Positions 17,837 through 27,156 of a stretch of DNA of 64,000 nucleotides are shown piece after piece. Every line of letters starts with the position of its first letter. Positions within the stretch are counted from its first letter, which is position 1. This DNA is from Neptunicoccus cionae (GTDB lineage: Bacteria > Pseudomonadota > Alphaproteobacteria > Rhodobacterales > Rhodobacteraceae): NCBI RefSeq assembly GCF_014643735.1, contig NZ_BMKA01000001.1, forward strand, positions 744,001 to 808,000. Reading direction: 5' to 3'. A program made the position numbers and the translations under genes. Below the pieces are notes generated by a model that was given only the letters and a program-made list of their open reading frames with translations, did no database searches and had not been told where the DNA came from.

Positions 17837-19261
17837 ATGAAAAAACCTGCTCCTACTCTGTGGTGGGTCAGACGCGATTTCCGTCTGGCCGACAACCCTG
17901 CGCTGGCCCATGCGATTGCATCGGGCGGGCCGGTCGTGCCTGTGTTCATCCATGACGATAGCGTCGCCAATCTGGGGGCCGCGCCGAAATGGCGGCTCGG
18001 GCTTGGGTTGGAAGCGCTCGCCGCCTCGCTGGAGGATGCGGGCAGCCGTCTGATCCTGCGCAAAGGGGATGCGCTGGACGTGCTGCGAGACCTTATTGCC
18101 CAAACCGGTGCAAAGTCCGTCACATGGTCCCACGCCTATGTTCCTGATGCGATCGAGCGGGATACCAAGGTTAAGGCAGCTTTAACAGATGACGGGATCG
18201 CCGCAGAAAGCTGCGCGGGGCATTTGCTGTTTGAACCGTGGCAGGTCGAGACAAAAGCTGGCGGATTTTACAAGGTCTACACCCCATTCTGGCGCGCCGC
18301 GCGGGATATTCCAGTGGCGGCCTGTCTGCCAGCTCCAACAGAAATAGCTGCCCCGCAGGACTGGCCCCACAGCGATAACCTTGCAGATTGGAAGCTGGGG
18401 GAAGCAATGAGCCGCGGCGCTGATGTAGTTCGCGCTTACGCCTGCGTCGGCGAAGCCGCAGCCGAGCAGCGCTTGGCCGATTTCCTTGATGGTCCGATTG
18501 AGGATTACCGCGAAGGGCGGGATTTCCCGTCGCGAAACGTGACTTCCGGCCTGTCAGAAAACCTTACCTACGGGGAAATTGCCCCGCGCCGGTTGTGGCA
18601 TGCAGGACGGCAGGCGCTGGAACAGGGTGCAGCAGGGGCAGAACACTTTTTGAAAGAGGTTGTCTGGCGCGAGTTTGCCTATCACCTTGCCTACCACACC
18701 CCCCGTATGCTGACCCGAAGCTGGCGTGAGGAATGGGAGGATTTCAACTGGCGCGGCGACAATGACGACGCCGAAAAATGGCGGCGCGGCATGACCGGTG
18801 AACCGATGGTCGATGCCGCCATGCGCGAACTTTATACCACCGGCACCATGCACAACCGCTCACGGATGATTGCGGGGTCTTATCTGACGAAACACCTGCT
18901 GACGGATTGGCGTGTGGGGCAAGCGTGGTTTGAACAAACCCTGATCGACTGGGATCCGGCCTCTAACGCGATGGGCTGGCAATGGGTGGCGGGCAGCGGG
19001 CCGGATGCGTCACCGTTTTTCCGCGTCTTCAATCCCGAAACCCAAGCCGAAAAATTCGACGGGTCGCAGAACTACCGTGATCTCCACCTGAAAGGCGGGG
19101 AGGACGAGGAGGGGCGCAACCCTGCAGAGGATTTCTACCGTGCAATCCCGAAGTCGTGGAATATCACCGACAAAACCCCGCGACCGGATCGCATAATCTC
19201 TTTGAAAGAGGGCCGCGAGCGTGCGTTAGCCGCCTATAAAGGCGCAAAAGAACAAGGATAA
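17837..19261 (+). CDS. phrB: deoxyribodipyrimidine photolyase
   Basis: Light-driven repair of UV-induced cyclobutane pyrimidine dimers. It has 474 residues: an N-terminal antenna-binding Rossmann domain (LWWVRRDFRLADNPAL, start to about 130) and a C-terminal FAD domain (about 200-470). Diagnostic stretches are the WREFAYHLAYH helix, the TGTMHNRSRMIAGSYLTKHL segment and the WDPASNAMGWQWVAGSGPDA flavin-binding block, all typical of class I CPD photolyase. Cryptochrome-like variants cannot be fully excluded. Start at the ATG at 17837, giving the standard N-terminus. Downstream is a pair of AAACCTTGGTT repeats and then the cyclopropane synthase gene. Confidence 0.94.
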   Translation: MKKPAPTLWWVRRDFRLADNPALAHAIASGGPVVPVFIHDDSVANLGAAPKWRLGLGLEALAASLEDAGSRLILRKGDALDVLRDLIAQTGAKSVTWSHAYVPDAIERDTKVKAALTDDGIAAESCAGHLLFEPWQVETKAGGFYKVYTPFWRAARDIPVAACLPAPTEIAAPQDWPHSDNLADWKLGEAMSRGADVVRAYACVGEAAAEQRLADFLDGPIEDYREGRDFPSRNVTSGLSENLTYGEIAPRRLWHAGRQALEQGAAGAEHFLKEVVWREFAYHLAYHTPRMLTRSWREEWEDFNWRGDNDDAEKWRRGMTGEPMVDAAMRELYTTGTMHNRSRMIAGSYLTKHLLTDWRVGQAWFEQTLIDWDPASNAMGWQWVAGSGPDASPFFRVFNPETQAEKFDGSQNYRDLHLKGGEDEEGRNPAEDFYRAIPKSWNITDKTPRPDRIISLKEGRERALAAYKGAKEQG

Positions 19262-19304
19262 AACCTTGGTTAACAAGAGGCTTGGCAGACAAAAAACCTT
19301 GGTT
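19261..19304. repeat. AAACCTTGGTT direct repeat pair
   Basis: The 11-mer AAACCTTGGTT occurs at 19261-19271 and 19294-19304, 33 bp apart, each with a small AAACC/GGTT symmetry. The pair occupies the gap between the photolyase stop and the cyclopropane synthase start, where a promoter or operator would sit. Confidence 0.5.
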
Positions 19305-19334
19305 TAGGCTTTGTCTCAGAACAGGGAGAGTTGG

Positions 19335-20546
19335 ATGCAGGGATTTACATCCACAGACGGTCAAAAGGATCTGCCGCGCTATTTTAGTGCGGCGTTTTCC
19401 CAGTTGAAGAAAATTCGCAACGGCAGTCTGGACATGGTTCTGCCGGACGGGCGCCTGTTCCAGATCAAAGCGCCCAACCCCGGACCTTATGCGCGCGTGG
19501 AAATTCACAACGACGACGTGTTTACCCGACTGGCGCGTGAAGGGGATATGGGGTTTAGCGATGCCTACCTAGAGGGCTGGTGGTCGTCCCCCGATTTGCA
19601 GGCGTTTCTGGATCTGGTTTTTGCCAATAACGAAGAGGTCGGCCACGGTTTTCCTGGTGGATTTGTGGTGCAATACTATGAACGGTTGCGCCACTGGTTG
19701 CGGGGGAATTCCAAAACACAGGCCCGCAAGAATATCTCTTATCACTACGATCTGGGGAATGATTTCTATTCCAAATGGCTCGATGAAACCATGACCTATT
19801 CCTCGGCTCTGTTTCTGACCGGCCAAGAGGATATGGCCAAAGCGCAGATCCAGAAATATGCGTCACTTTGTGATGAAATGGGCATGAAGGAAGGCGATCA
19901 CCTGCTGGAAATCGGCTGTGGTTGGGGCGGTTTCGCTGAATATGCCGCGGGAACCCGTGGCGCGCGGATGACCTGTCTGACCATCTCGCAGGAGCAGCAC
20001 GACTTTGCCAAGAAACGCATGTTTGAGGCGGGTCTGGCGGATCGTGTGGATGTGGTGATGCGCGATTACCGCGATGAAACCGGCAGCTATGACGGTATCG
20101 CCTCTATCGAGATGTTCGAGGCCGTGGGCGAGAAATACTGGCCAACCTATTTTAACGCGGTGCACGATCGCCTGAAACCGGGTGCGAATGCCAGCCTGCA
20201 GATCATTACAATCGCCAACGAACTGTTTCCAAAGTATCGAAAGACCGTTGATTTCATACAGAAACACGTCTTTCCGGGCGGGATGCTGCCAAGCCCAAAC
20301 GCCCTGCGGACCGAGGTGGAGCGGGCAGGTCTGTCCTATCTGAAGTCAGTCGAATTCGGTGAGAGCTATTCCATTACCCTGCGCCGCTGGTATGAAACCT
20401 TTAACGCCGCTTGGCCCGACATCACGCAAATGGGGTTTGATCAACGGTTTAAGAATATGTGGGATTTCTATCTGACAAGTTGTGCATCCGGCTTTCACTA
20501 TGGCACAACAGACGTGACGCAAGTGACCATTCAACGGCCAAAATAA
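19335..20546 (+). CDS. cfa: cyclopropane-fatty-acyl-phospholipid synthase
   Basis: SAM-dependent enzyme that adds a methylene bridge to unsaturated acyl chains of membrane phospholipids (or a related methyl transfer). The protein has 403 residues: an N-terminal lipid-binding region (VEIHNDDVFTRLAREGDMGFSDAYLEGWW) and a C-terminal methyltransferase domain with NISYHYDLGNDFY, MTYSSALF, and the SAM motif LLEIGCGWGGFAEYAA at about 190-205. The end is RRWYETFNAAWPDI, then a conserved FDQRFKNMWDFYL block. Start ATG at 19335 has GGGAGAG just upstream; a TTG at 19311 is in frame but lacks one. In photosynthetic relatives cfa-like genes lie near photolyase genes and respond to singlet oxygen; here the adjacency is visible, regulation is inferred. 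Confidence 0.92.
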   Translation: MQGFTSTDGQKDLPRYFSAAFSQLKKIRNGSLDMVLPDGRLFQIKAPNPGPYARVEIHNDDVFTRLAREGDMGFSDAYLEGWWSSPDLQAFLDLVFANNEEVGHGFPGGFVVQYYERLRHWLRGNSKTQARKNISYHYDLGNDFYSKWLDETMTYSSALFLTGQEDMAKAQIQKYASLCDEMGMKEGDHLLEIGCGWGGFAEYAAGTRGARMTCLTISQEQHDFAKKRMFEAGLADRVDVVMRDYRDETGSYDGIASIEMFEAVGEKYWPTYFNAVHDRLKPGANASLQIITIANELFPKYRKTVDFIQKHVFPGGMLPSPNALRTEVERAGLSYLKSVEFGESYSITLRRWYETFNAAWPDITQMGFDQRFKNMWDFYLTSCASGFHYGTTDVTQVTIQRPK

Positions 20547-20564
20547 TAAAAAAAAGGGACTGAA

Positions 20565-21005
20565 ATGCCGACAGCAGCAAAACTGATTGCGGGATTGGCG
20601 ATGGCGATCACCGCAGCGGTGGCAGCCTATGTTTTCATACAAGAACACACCGAAATGCCAATCGGCTTGCGGTTCATGCTAGGCAACGGGCTGGTTGGCT
20701 TTTTTGCCGGCTGGTATGCGCTTGGCCGCAGCCCCGGCTACAGCAATCTGGCGGGCGCGATGAGCGGTCTACGCTCGTTGGTGTTACTGCTGGTGGGGGC
20801 GGGGATCGTCTTTGGCGGACGGTTTGTATTCTCCAATATCGGGCAGTTCCGGTCCCGCGATCCGGTGGAAATCCCACTCCTGTGGATAGAGACGACCTTT
20901 GAATATGTCGTGCTCGCCCTGACGCCCAGTGTCGGTATTACCTTGTTGATTGGCGGGTTAATCTCTGGCATTGCCACCTATCAGGCCAGCCAGCGCTGGC
21001 CGTAA
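20565..21005 (+). CDS. trgA: TrgA family membrane protein
   Basis: Integral membrane protein of 146 residues with four hydrophobic segments (about 5-25, 37-55, 68-86 and 117-138). It matches TrgA, linked with TrgB to tellurite resistance in Rhodobacter sphaeroides, in its MPTAAKLIAGLAMAI start and in gene order: trgA, trgB, then cysK, as reported there. How it confers resistance is unknown. It starts 18 bases after the cfa stop, after AAAAAGGGACTGAA, and may belong to the same transcript. Confidence 0.82.
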   Translation: MPTAAKLIAGLAMAITAAVAAYVFIQEHTEMPIGLRFMLGNGLVGFFAGWYALGRSPGYSNLAGAMSGLRSLVLLLVGAGIVFGGRFVFSNIGQFRSRDPVEIPLLWIETTFEYVVLALTPSVGITLLIGGLISGIATYQASQRWP

Positions 21006-21026
21006 CACAGAACGAAAATTATCAGA

Positions 21027-22088
21027 ATGCGTGTTTTCCTTTCCGACAGGGACGTTGCCCTTGCGTTGTGTCCCGATGCAGACTGGCAGGCGGATCGCTT
21101 GTCCGGCTACGATGTGGATGCCAGCGGTGCCTTGGTCGCCGGGGGTGGGACATGTGACGGGGTTTCTTCGCCATGCGCCGTCCCACTGGGCGAGCCATTC
21201 AAAAGCTATTTCAACGGCCTATCAGATGAAGTGAAACCCGCTGCGGGCGTCCACGGTCCGGTTTTGGCGGCTGTGTCCACTAGCACGCAACCAGCGGAAT
21301 TTACGCCTTATGCCCGCCGTGTAGAGGCTTGCGTCGCGGCGGATGCGGCGCAAATACTTGCCGCGCCAACAGCGCATAATACCCCTGTTAACCGTGCAGG
21401 ATTATTGATGCGGGCGCGTTCTTTTGTGCGGGCAGAGCGGTCGGACACGCGGGTGCCGGTCTCGCTGCGGCGTGGCTTTCGCCGCGACGCGGTGCAACAG
21501 GAAAGCCGCGCCTTGCCTTATGCGCGCTACTTTGATGTTGAAGACGTAAACCTGCGCCATCCCCGTTTTGACGGGGGCCTGTCGCCGGTGATCGAACGCA
21601 CTGTGCTGCGGGCGGCGGATGCCGTGACGGTGTTGCCCTATGATCCGGTGCGCGATCAGGTTGTGGTGATCGAACAGTTCCGCCCTGCGGCCTATGTGCG
21701 GGGGGACTGCCATCCTTGGGTGCTTGAACCTGTGGCGGGTCGGTGCGACGGCGATGAACCCGTCGAAGAAGTCGCCCGTCGCGAGTTGGTAGAAGAGGCG
21801 GGTTTGACCCTGCTGGGGTTAGAGAAAATCGCCAACTACTACCCGTCACCCGGATGCCTGTCGGAATATCTTTTTACATTTTTGGGTCTGGTAGATTTGT
21901 CTAAAGCGCAAAGCGGCGTACATGGAGTGGCGAGCGAGGATGAGGATATCCAAACCCACATCCTTACCTTCGACGATGCTATGGCGCTTGTGGCCAGTGG
22001 AGAGGCAGATAATGGACCTTTGTTGCTTTCGCTGTACTGGCTTGGGGCGAACCGTGAACGATTGCGCAGAGAAGCAAGCGCCGCTTGA
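21027..22088 (+). CDS. trgB: TrgB, Nudix hydrolase-type protein
   Basis: A 353-residue protein with a C-terminal Nudix hydrolase domain of the ADP-ribose pyrophosphatase type. The Nudix box (238-260) is complete: G-x5-E-x7-RELVEEAGL. The preceding VVVIEQFRPAAYVRG and the following YYPSPGCLSEYLFTFLG are typical of ADP-ribose pyrophosphatases. The first 150 residues are a separate domain, perhaps a diverged gamma-glutamylcyclotransferase-like fold (weak). The gene order trgA-trgB-cysK supports the TrgB name. Only 21 bases separate it from trgA. The substrate and the link to tellurite are not settled by the sequence. Confidence 0.85.
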   Translation: MRVFLSDRDVALALCPDADWQADRLSGYDVDASGALVAGGGTCDGVSSPCAVPLGEPFKSYFNGLSDEVKPAAGVHGPVLAAVSTSTQPAEFTPYARRVEACVAADAAQILAAPTAHNTPVNRAGLLMRARSFVRAERSDTRVPVSLRRGFRRDAVQQESRALPYARYFDVEDVNLRHPRFDGGLSPVIERTVLRAADAVTVLPYDPVRDQVVVIEQFRPAAYVRGDCHPWVLEPVAGRCDGDEPVEEVARRELVEEAGLTLLGLEKIANYYPSPGCLSEYLFTFLGLVDLSKAQSGVHGVASEDEDIQTHILTFDDAMALVASGEADNGPLLLSLYWLGANRERLRREASAA

Positions 22089-22142
22089 AACCGTTTGGGG
22101 CGGCGCGTATCAAGGAACGAAGCAGTCTTAAGGATACCTCTG

Positions 22143-23177
22143 ATGACAATTTACCAAGACCTTCCCCATGCCGTTGGCAACACGCCCCTGATCCGCCTGA
22201 ACAAAGCGTCGGAACTGACGGGCTGTGAGATACTGGGCAAAGCGGAGTTTATGAACCCGGGCCAGTCGGTGAAGGACCGTGCCGCGCTCAGCATCATCAA
22301 GGATGCGATGGCGCGGGGCGAATTGCGTCCGGGTGGCACCATCGTGGAAGGCACGGCCGGCAACACTGGCATCGGACTGGCGCTGGTGGGCGCTGCTCTC
22401 GGGTTTAAGACGGTGATCGTGATCCCCGAAACCCAAAGTCAGGAAAAGAAGGACATGATCCGTCTGGCTGGCGCTGAACTGGTGCAGGTTCCTGCAAAAC
22501 CTTACCGCGATCCGAATAACTTTGTGAAATATTCGGCCCGTCTGGCGGAAGAACTTGCAAAAACCGAACCCAACGGCGCGATTTGGGCGAACCAGTTTGA
22601 CAATGTGGCCAACAAACAGGCCCATATCGACACTACTGCGCCGGAAATCTGGGAGCAGACAAATGGCAAAGTCGACGGCTTTATCTGCGCCTGTGGTTCT
22701 GGCGGAACGCTAAGCGGTATGGCTGACGGTCTGCGTGCCCGAAGCAAGGACATCAAGATCGGTATCGCCGATCCGGACGGTGCGGCGCTGTATAACTATT
22801 TCGTAAATGGCGAACTGACTGCCGAGGGTGGGTCTATTGCTGAAGGCATCGGACAGGTGCGGATCACCAAGAACCTTGAAGGTTTGAAAGTGGATCACGC
22901 CTATAACATTCCGGACTCGGAAGGCATCGATATTGTCTTTGACCTGTTGCAGGAAGAGGGGCTGTGCATGGGGCTGTCCACCGGCATCAACATCGCGGGT
23001 GCGATCCGCATGGCCAAGGACATGGGGCCGGGGCACACAATCGTGACCGTGCTGTGTGATTACGGTACGCGCTATCAGGCTAAATTGTTCAATCCCGCTT
23101 TCCTGCGGGAAAAAGGCCTGCCAATTCCCCATTGGCTGGAGAAGAAACGAACCGACATCCCGACGGTATTCGAATAG
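22143..23177 (+). CDS. cysK: cysteine synthase A
   Basis: O-acetylserine sulfhydrylase: PLP enzyme making cysteine from O-acetylserine and sulfide. It has 344 residues. The PLP lysine is in NPGQSVKDRAAL, the substrate loop is EGTAGNTGIGLA, and the phosphate-cup glycines are in CGSGGTLSG; SEGIDIVFDLLQEEGLCMGLSTGINI is the C-terminal half. The variant TAGNTG (rather than TSGNTG) is common in this alphaproteobacterial group. Start ATG follows AAGGATACCTCTG. It is linked to trgAB, where CysK may help by supplying thiols that reduce tellurite. The MscS gene starts 7 bases after its stop, so they are probably cotranscribed. Confidence 0.94.
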   Translation: MTIYQDLPHAVGNTPLIRLNKASELTGCEILGKAEFMNPGQSVKDRAALSIIKDAMARGELRPGGTIVEGTAGNTGIGLALVGAALGFKTVIVIPETQSQEKKDMIRLAGAELVQVPAKPYRDPNNFVKYSARLAEELAKTEPNGAIWANQFDNVANKQAHIDTTAPEIWEQTNGKVDGFICACGSGGTLSGMADGLRARSKDIKIGIADPDGAALYNYFVNGELTAEGGSIAEGIGQVRITKNLEGLKVDHAYNIPDSEGIDIVFDLLQEEGLCMGLSTGINIAGAIRMAKDMGPGHTIVTVLCDYGTRYQAKLFNPAFLREKGLPIPHWLEKKRTDIPTVFE

Positions 23178-23184
23178 GACCAAA

Positions 23185-25674
23185 ATGAAGCGACTAATTT
23201 GGACTTTGATGCTGCTGGTGGCTTTGCCGCTGGCAGCTTTCGCACAATCTGTTGAAACTGCTTTTGACAAGGCTGCCTTTGAAAGCACGGTAGAGCGTGC
23301 GGAAGAAGTGTTGGAGAATGCAACCGCTTCGGACAAGGCACTAGAGGCGTTGCGCAAGCAGCTTGTGGACTTCCGCAGTGCCGCAACAGAGCTGAAAGAC
23401 CAAGCGCAAACCAAGACCGGCCCGATCCAGGACCGGATTGATGCCCTTGGCGCACCGCCCGCAGAAGGTGAGACCGAAGCCGAAGATGTCGCAGCACTGC
23501 GGGAAAAGCTGAACAAAGAGCTGGATAAAGCCAAAGCACCGGTCAAAGCTGCAGAAGACCTTTTCAAACAGGCGGATGGGCTGATTTCCCAGATCGACGA
23601 GCTGATGCGCCATCGCAGCACGGCCCGTCTGGTCGCCCAAAATGACTCCCCCCTTGATCCCCGCGAGATCAGCGCGGCAGTTTCGGCGCTGGTCGCGTTC
23701 AATGTTAATTTGTGGGCTGAAATATCGGGCAACCTGTCCAATGAAAGCCGTGCCTCTATGCGGCTTACCAATTTGTTAATGGTGGCGATGTTGCTGGCGG
23801 TTGCGCTGGTGCTGTTGCTACGCTCTCGGGTGTGGTCGCGCCGCGTGCAGGAATCCTTTAGCCGCAACGCATCCCCACGCACGGCAGCCCTTTACGGTTT
23901 TATCGGATCGCTGTTCCAATTGATCTTGCCCGCGCTCGGCCTGTTTGTGCTGGTGCAGGCTTTGCTGCTGCTCGACCTGTTCGATTTGCGCGGCTATTTC
24001 ATTTTGCGCAGTCTCGGATTTGCCGGTTTCTCGCTCTATTTTGCAAGTTGGCTGGCCCGCTCCCTGTTCGTCGCAACCTCCAATCAGGGGCCGTTGATCG
24101 AAATCGACGAGAGCCTGACTGGGCCTATGAAACGCTCTTTCCTTGCACTTGGCCTGATGTTCGCACTGCGGGCCATGCTGGATGCAGCGGCGGTTGGATC
24201 AGGACACAGCCCCGAATTTCTGGCCGCCATCCCAACGCTGACGTTTCCGCTGGTTATCGTGGGCGGGATCGCTCTGTTCCGCATCGGGCGGGTGCTGGCG
24301 AACGAGGCGCAGGTGGCTGGCAAACAGGAAGACGGCAATCCGTTTTTGGGCCGTGTCGCCACCATTATGGGCAATATCTGCGTGGCCGCAGGGGTGGCCG
24401 GGCCTGTCCTTGCCGCGTTCGGCTTTGACAGTGCGGGCAACCGCTTGGTGTTTTCCACTGCCGCATCGCTGCTGTTGATCACTGGCTTTTACATTTTCTT
24501 CCGCCTGATCGGATCGCTCACCGGATATACCGGCAACACGTCCACATCAGCAGGGGATGAGGAAGAAGCCCAACGATACGGCGCGCTGTTCCGTGTGGCT
24601 GTTGGCTTCATCATGATCTGTATCGCGCTGCCGTTGCTGGCCCTGATCTGGGGTGCACGATTGGTGGACCTGCAAGAGGTCTGGCTGATGGCGCGGGACG
24701 GGATTTCCTTTGGCGACAATCGGATTTCCCTGACCGATTTCCTAACGTTTGTGTTGGTGTTTTCCATCGGTTACACCATCACCCGCATCCTGCAATCCGC
24801 GCTGCGCACCACGGTTCTTCCCAACACGCGGCTTGATAGCGGCGGGCAGAATGCCATTGTCACTGGTACGGGCTATGTGGGTATATTTTTTGCGGCACTG
24901 GCCGCAATTACCGCCACGGGACTGGACCTGTCCAACCTTGCGATTGTCGCTGGTGCGCTTTCGGTTGGTATCGGTTTTGGCTTGCAAACCATCGTGTCGA
25001 ACTTTGTCTCCGGTATCATCCTTCTGATTGAACGCCCGATCAAGGCAGGCGACTGGATCGAGGTTGGCACCTATTCCGGTTACGTGCGCAAAATTTCTGT
25101 GCGTTCTACCGAAGTGGAAACCTTTGACCGCGCCTCCGTCGTTATCCCGAACGCCGATCTGATTGCCGGCACCGTGACGAACTGGACCCACTCCAGCATG
25201 GCAGGGCGCGTGCGCGTGCCTGTTGGTGTGGCCTATGACAGTGACCCGCGACACGTTGAGAAAATCCTTCTGGAGGTGGCAGAGTCCCACCCGATGGTGC
25301 TGCTTGATCCGGGTCCGGCGATTATGTTTATGGGCTTCGGGGCTGACAGTCTCGATTTTGAAATCCGTGCGATCTTGCGGGATGTGAACTGGATGCTTTC
25401 CGCGAAATCGGACATGAACTTTGAGATATTCAAACGGTTCTCCGAAGAAGGTATCGAAATTCCGTTCGCACAGCGCGATGTCTATATCAAAAACCTAGAC
25501 GAGCTGACCAAGGTCAAAAACTCTGCAAAGGACGATGATAAGACAGAGGAATCCAAAGAAGACACCAAGGCAGAGACCACGGACGCGCAGGAGCGAGAGC
25601 ATTCCTCAGCGGCGAAGGACAATGAAGACGACAGCGTCAGTGACGACGGCGGCGATGCGCCCGGTAAGGTCTAG
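23185..25674 (+). CDS. MscS-type mechanosensitive channel, DUF3772 type
   Basis: Inner membrane protein of 829 residues. Signal peptide (1-20, ending AAFAQS), a periplasmic coiled-coil region (25-160), about ten hydrophobic segments from residue 190 to 620, and then the MscS pore and beta domain (ALSVGIGFGLQTIVSNFVSG, then PIKAGDWIEVGTYSGYVRKISVRSTEVETFDRASVVIPNADL). The C-terminal 60 residues are acidic, lysine-rich and probably disordered. This is the architecture of DUF3772 large MscS proteins. It likely relieves osmotic pressure or releases small solutes. The stop codon overlaps that of the convergent pccR gene at CTAG (25671-25674). Confidence 0.9.
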   Translation: MKRLIWTLMLLVALPLAAFAQSVETAFDKAAFESTVERAEEVLENATASDKALEALRKQLVDFRSAATELKDQAQTKTGPIQDRIDALGAPPAEGETEAEDVAALREKLNKELDKAKAPVKAAEDLFKQADGLISQIDELMRHRSTARLVAQNDSPLDPREISAAVSALVAFNVNLWAEISGNLSNESRASMRLTNLLMVAMLLAVALVLLLRSRVWSRRVQESFSRNASPRTAALYGFIGSLFQLILPALGLFVLVQALLLLDLFDLRGYFILRSLGFAGFSLYFASWLARSLFVATSNQGPLIEIDESLTGPMKRSFLALGLMFALRAMLDAAAVGSGHSPEFLAAIPTLTFPLVIVGGIALFRIGRVLANEAQVAGKQEDGNPFLGRVATIMGNICVAAGVAGPVLAAFGFDSAGNRLVFSTAASLLLITGFYIFFRLIGSLTGYTGNTSTSAGDEEEAQRYGALFRVAVGFIMICIALPLLALIWGARLVDLQEVWLMARDGISFGDNRISLTDFLTFVLVFSIGYTITRILQSALRTTVLPNTRLDSGGQNAIVTGTGYVGIFFAALAAITATGLDLSNLAIVAGALSVGIGFGLQTIVSNFVSGIILLIERPIKAGDWIEVGTYSGYVRKISVRSTEVETFDRASVVIPNADLIAGTVTNWTHSSMAGRVRVPVGVAYDSDPRHVEKILLEVAESHPMVLLDPGPAIMFMGFGADSLDFEIRAILRDVNWMLSAKSDMNFEIFKRFSEEGIEIPFAQRDVYIKNLDELTKVKNSAKDDDKTEESKEDTKAETTDAQEREHSSAAKDNEDDSVSDDGGDAPGKV

Positions 25675-27083
25675 GTTTCACCGATGCTATAGGGCAAGGT
25701 AGCACGGCTGTTGGGGTCCACTTTCAAGTGGCGCTCCAACGGCGGAACAGAGCGCTGGTGGCAGTTGTGCCGCTCGCAGATCCGGCAGGAAATACCTATG
25801 GGTTCAAAGGCCTGCCGGTTGGTGACGTCCAGATCATCCGCGTAAACCATCGCGCCTGCGTGCCGGATTTCACAGCCCAAGCCAATGGCATAGCGCCGGA
25901 TTGGCGCGCGAAAGCTACCGCCGGTTTTGGACACATCCCGCGCAAGGCTCAGGTACTGTAACCCGTCCGGTGTTTCAGCAAGCTGGCGCAGGAACTGCCC
26001 CGGCGTTTCAAACGCGCGGTGCACGTTCCACAGCGGGCAGGCGCCACCGAAGCGGGCGAATTGCAGCCGCGTCGCGGAATGGCGCTTGGTGATGGTTCCC
26101 GCCTGATCGACCCTTACAAAGAAGAAGGGTATCCCCTTCACCCCCGGCCTTTGCATCGTGGACAGCCGGTGCGCCACCTGTTCAATACTGGCATCAAAGA
26201 AATTCGCCAGCAGTTCCAGATCGTGCCGCGTTTCCTGCGCCACTTGCAAGAACCGGCCATAGGGCAGGGTGGCGGCACCGGCGAAATAATTGGCCAGCCC
26301 GATTTTACAAATGGCACGAGCCTCTGGCGTGTTGAAATTGGCGAAATCAAGGGTGGCTTCCAGCAGGTCGTCGTGATCCAGCAACGCGGTTTGGTGGGCG
26401 ATCTGGAACAGTTTGGACGAGGTTTCCGCCTGTGCCGACAGGGTCAGCGTGCGGCTGGCCGGATCGTAATGGCGCAGCACGTCGGTATTCTTGGTGCGCA
26501 GGTGAATGTTGTGTTTTTCCGCCAGCCAGTCATGGGCCGCGCCAAGCGCGTTGGGGCCAGAAAGCTTCGCCTGTGTCGCATAGTTTTCCGCCACACGGTC
26601 GATGCTGTCGATGTAGTTGTCACAGTAATGGAAAAAGTCGCGGACTTGCTCCCACGGGGAGGGGGAAATGGCGCTGTCCTCGCGGCCCAGTGCCTCATCC
26701 AGCGAGGCAAGCCGTTCCTGCCCCTGACGATAGGCGCGGTGCAGGTCAAGGAAGGCGCGGGCAAGGGCGGGTGCATTAGAGGCGGTAAGCTGCATGTCCG
26801 CCAGCGGTGGCTGCGTGGTACTAAACACCGGATCGGCCAGCGCCTCGCGCATGTCGGCCACGATCCGTTCGGACTCCCCAACCGACAGCTGCGTGACATC
26901 AAACCCGAACTCTTGCGCAAGGGCCAGCACAACAGTGGTGCTGACGGGGCGGTGGTTGTTCTCCATCTGGTTCAGATAGGGCAGGGAAACGCCAAGTTTC
27001 GCGGCAAAATCCTTTTGGGTCAGCCCCTGTTTCTGGCGGGTCTCCCGCAAGGTCACACCTGCATAGAGTTTTTGCGCACGCAT
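25671..27083 (-). CDS. pccR: PccR-like short-chain fatty acyl-CoA regulator
   Basis: Transcription regulator of 470 residues: N-terminal XRE helix-turn-helix (GVTLRETRQKQGLTQKDFAA, LGVSLPYLNQMENNHRPVS), a long middle region with an IrrE/ImmA-like fold remnant (KLFQIAHQTALL) and a C-terminal cysteine-rich domain (GISCRICERHNCHQRSVPPL). This is the ScfR family, whose member PccR in Rhodobacter sphaeroides binds TTTGCAAA repeats to control propionyl-CoA carboxylase. Matching boxes lie upstream of this gene (27097-27133) and of pccB (29965-30015), which supports the assignment. Close relatives (RamB-like) control other short-chain acyl pathways, so identity rests on the boxes and on pccB 3 kb away. 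Confidence 0.85.
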   Translation of the reverse strand: MRAQKLYAGVTLRETRQKQGLTQKDFAAKLGVSLPYLNQMENNHRPVSTTVVLALAQEFGFDVTQLSVGESERIVADMREALADPVFSTTQPPLADMQLTASNAPALARAFLDLHRAYRQGQERLASLDEALGREDSAISPSPWEQVRDFFHYCDNYIDSIDRVAENYATQAKLSGPNALGAAHDWLAEKHNIHLRTKNTDVLRHYDPASRTLTLSAQAETSSKLFQIAHQTALLDHDDLLEATLDFANFNTPEARAICKIGLANYFAGAATLPYGRFLQVAQETRHDLELLANFFDASIEQVAHRLSTMQRPGVKGIPFFFVRVDQAGTITKRHSATRLQFARFGGACPLWNVHRAFETPGQFLRQLAETPDGLQYLSLARDVSKTGGSFRAPIRRYAIGLGCEIRHAGAMVYADDLDVTNRQAFEPIGISCRICERHNCHQRSVPPLERHLKVDPNSRATLPYSIGET

Positions 27084-27096
27084 TTCAGCCCCTCAC

Positions 27097-27133
27097 TTTG
27101 CTAATTAGCTGGGTGCAGCGTAATCTTTGCAAA
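27097..27133. promoter_or_regulatory. TTTGCAAA-type boxes upstream of pccR
   Basis: TTTGCTAA at 27097-27104 and the perfect palindrome TTTGCAAA at 27126-27133, within 50 bases of the pccR start. The motif matches the one described for PccR and suggests autoregulation. The two boxes are 21 bases apart, not in the 4-base-spaced arrangement I recall for R. sphaeroides. Confidence 0.6.
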
Positions 27134-27156
27134 CTTCTGGCGCAAGCGGCTTAAAC

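Noticed and set aside
22710-23882. 390-codon open frame on the minus strand
   Set aside because: Antisense to the end of cysK and the start of the MscS gene; rich in Ser/Ala/Arg as expected for a shadow.
26019-27104. 361-codon open frame on the plus strand
   Set aside because: Antisense to pccR; it also reads through the pccR promoter boxes and shows no family motif.
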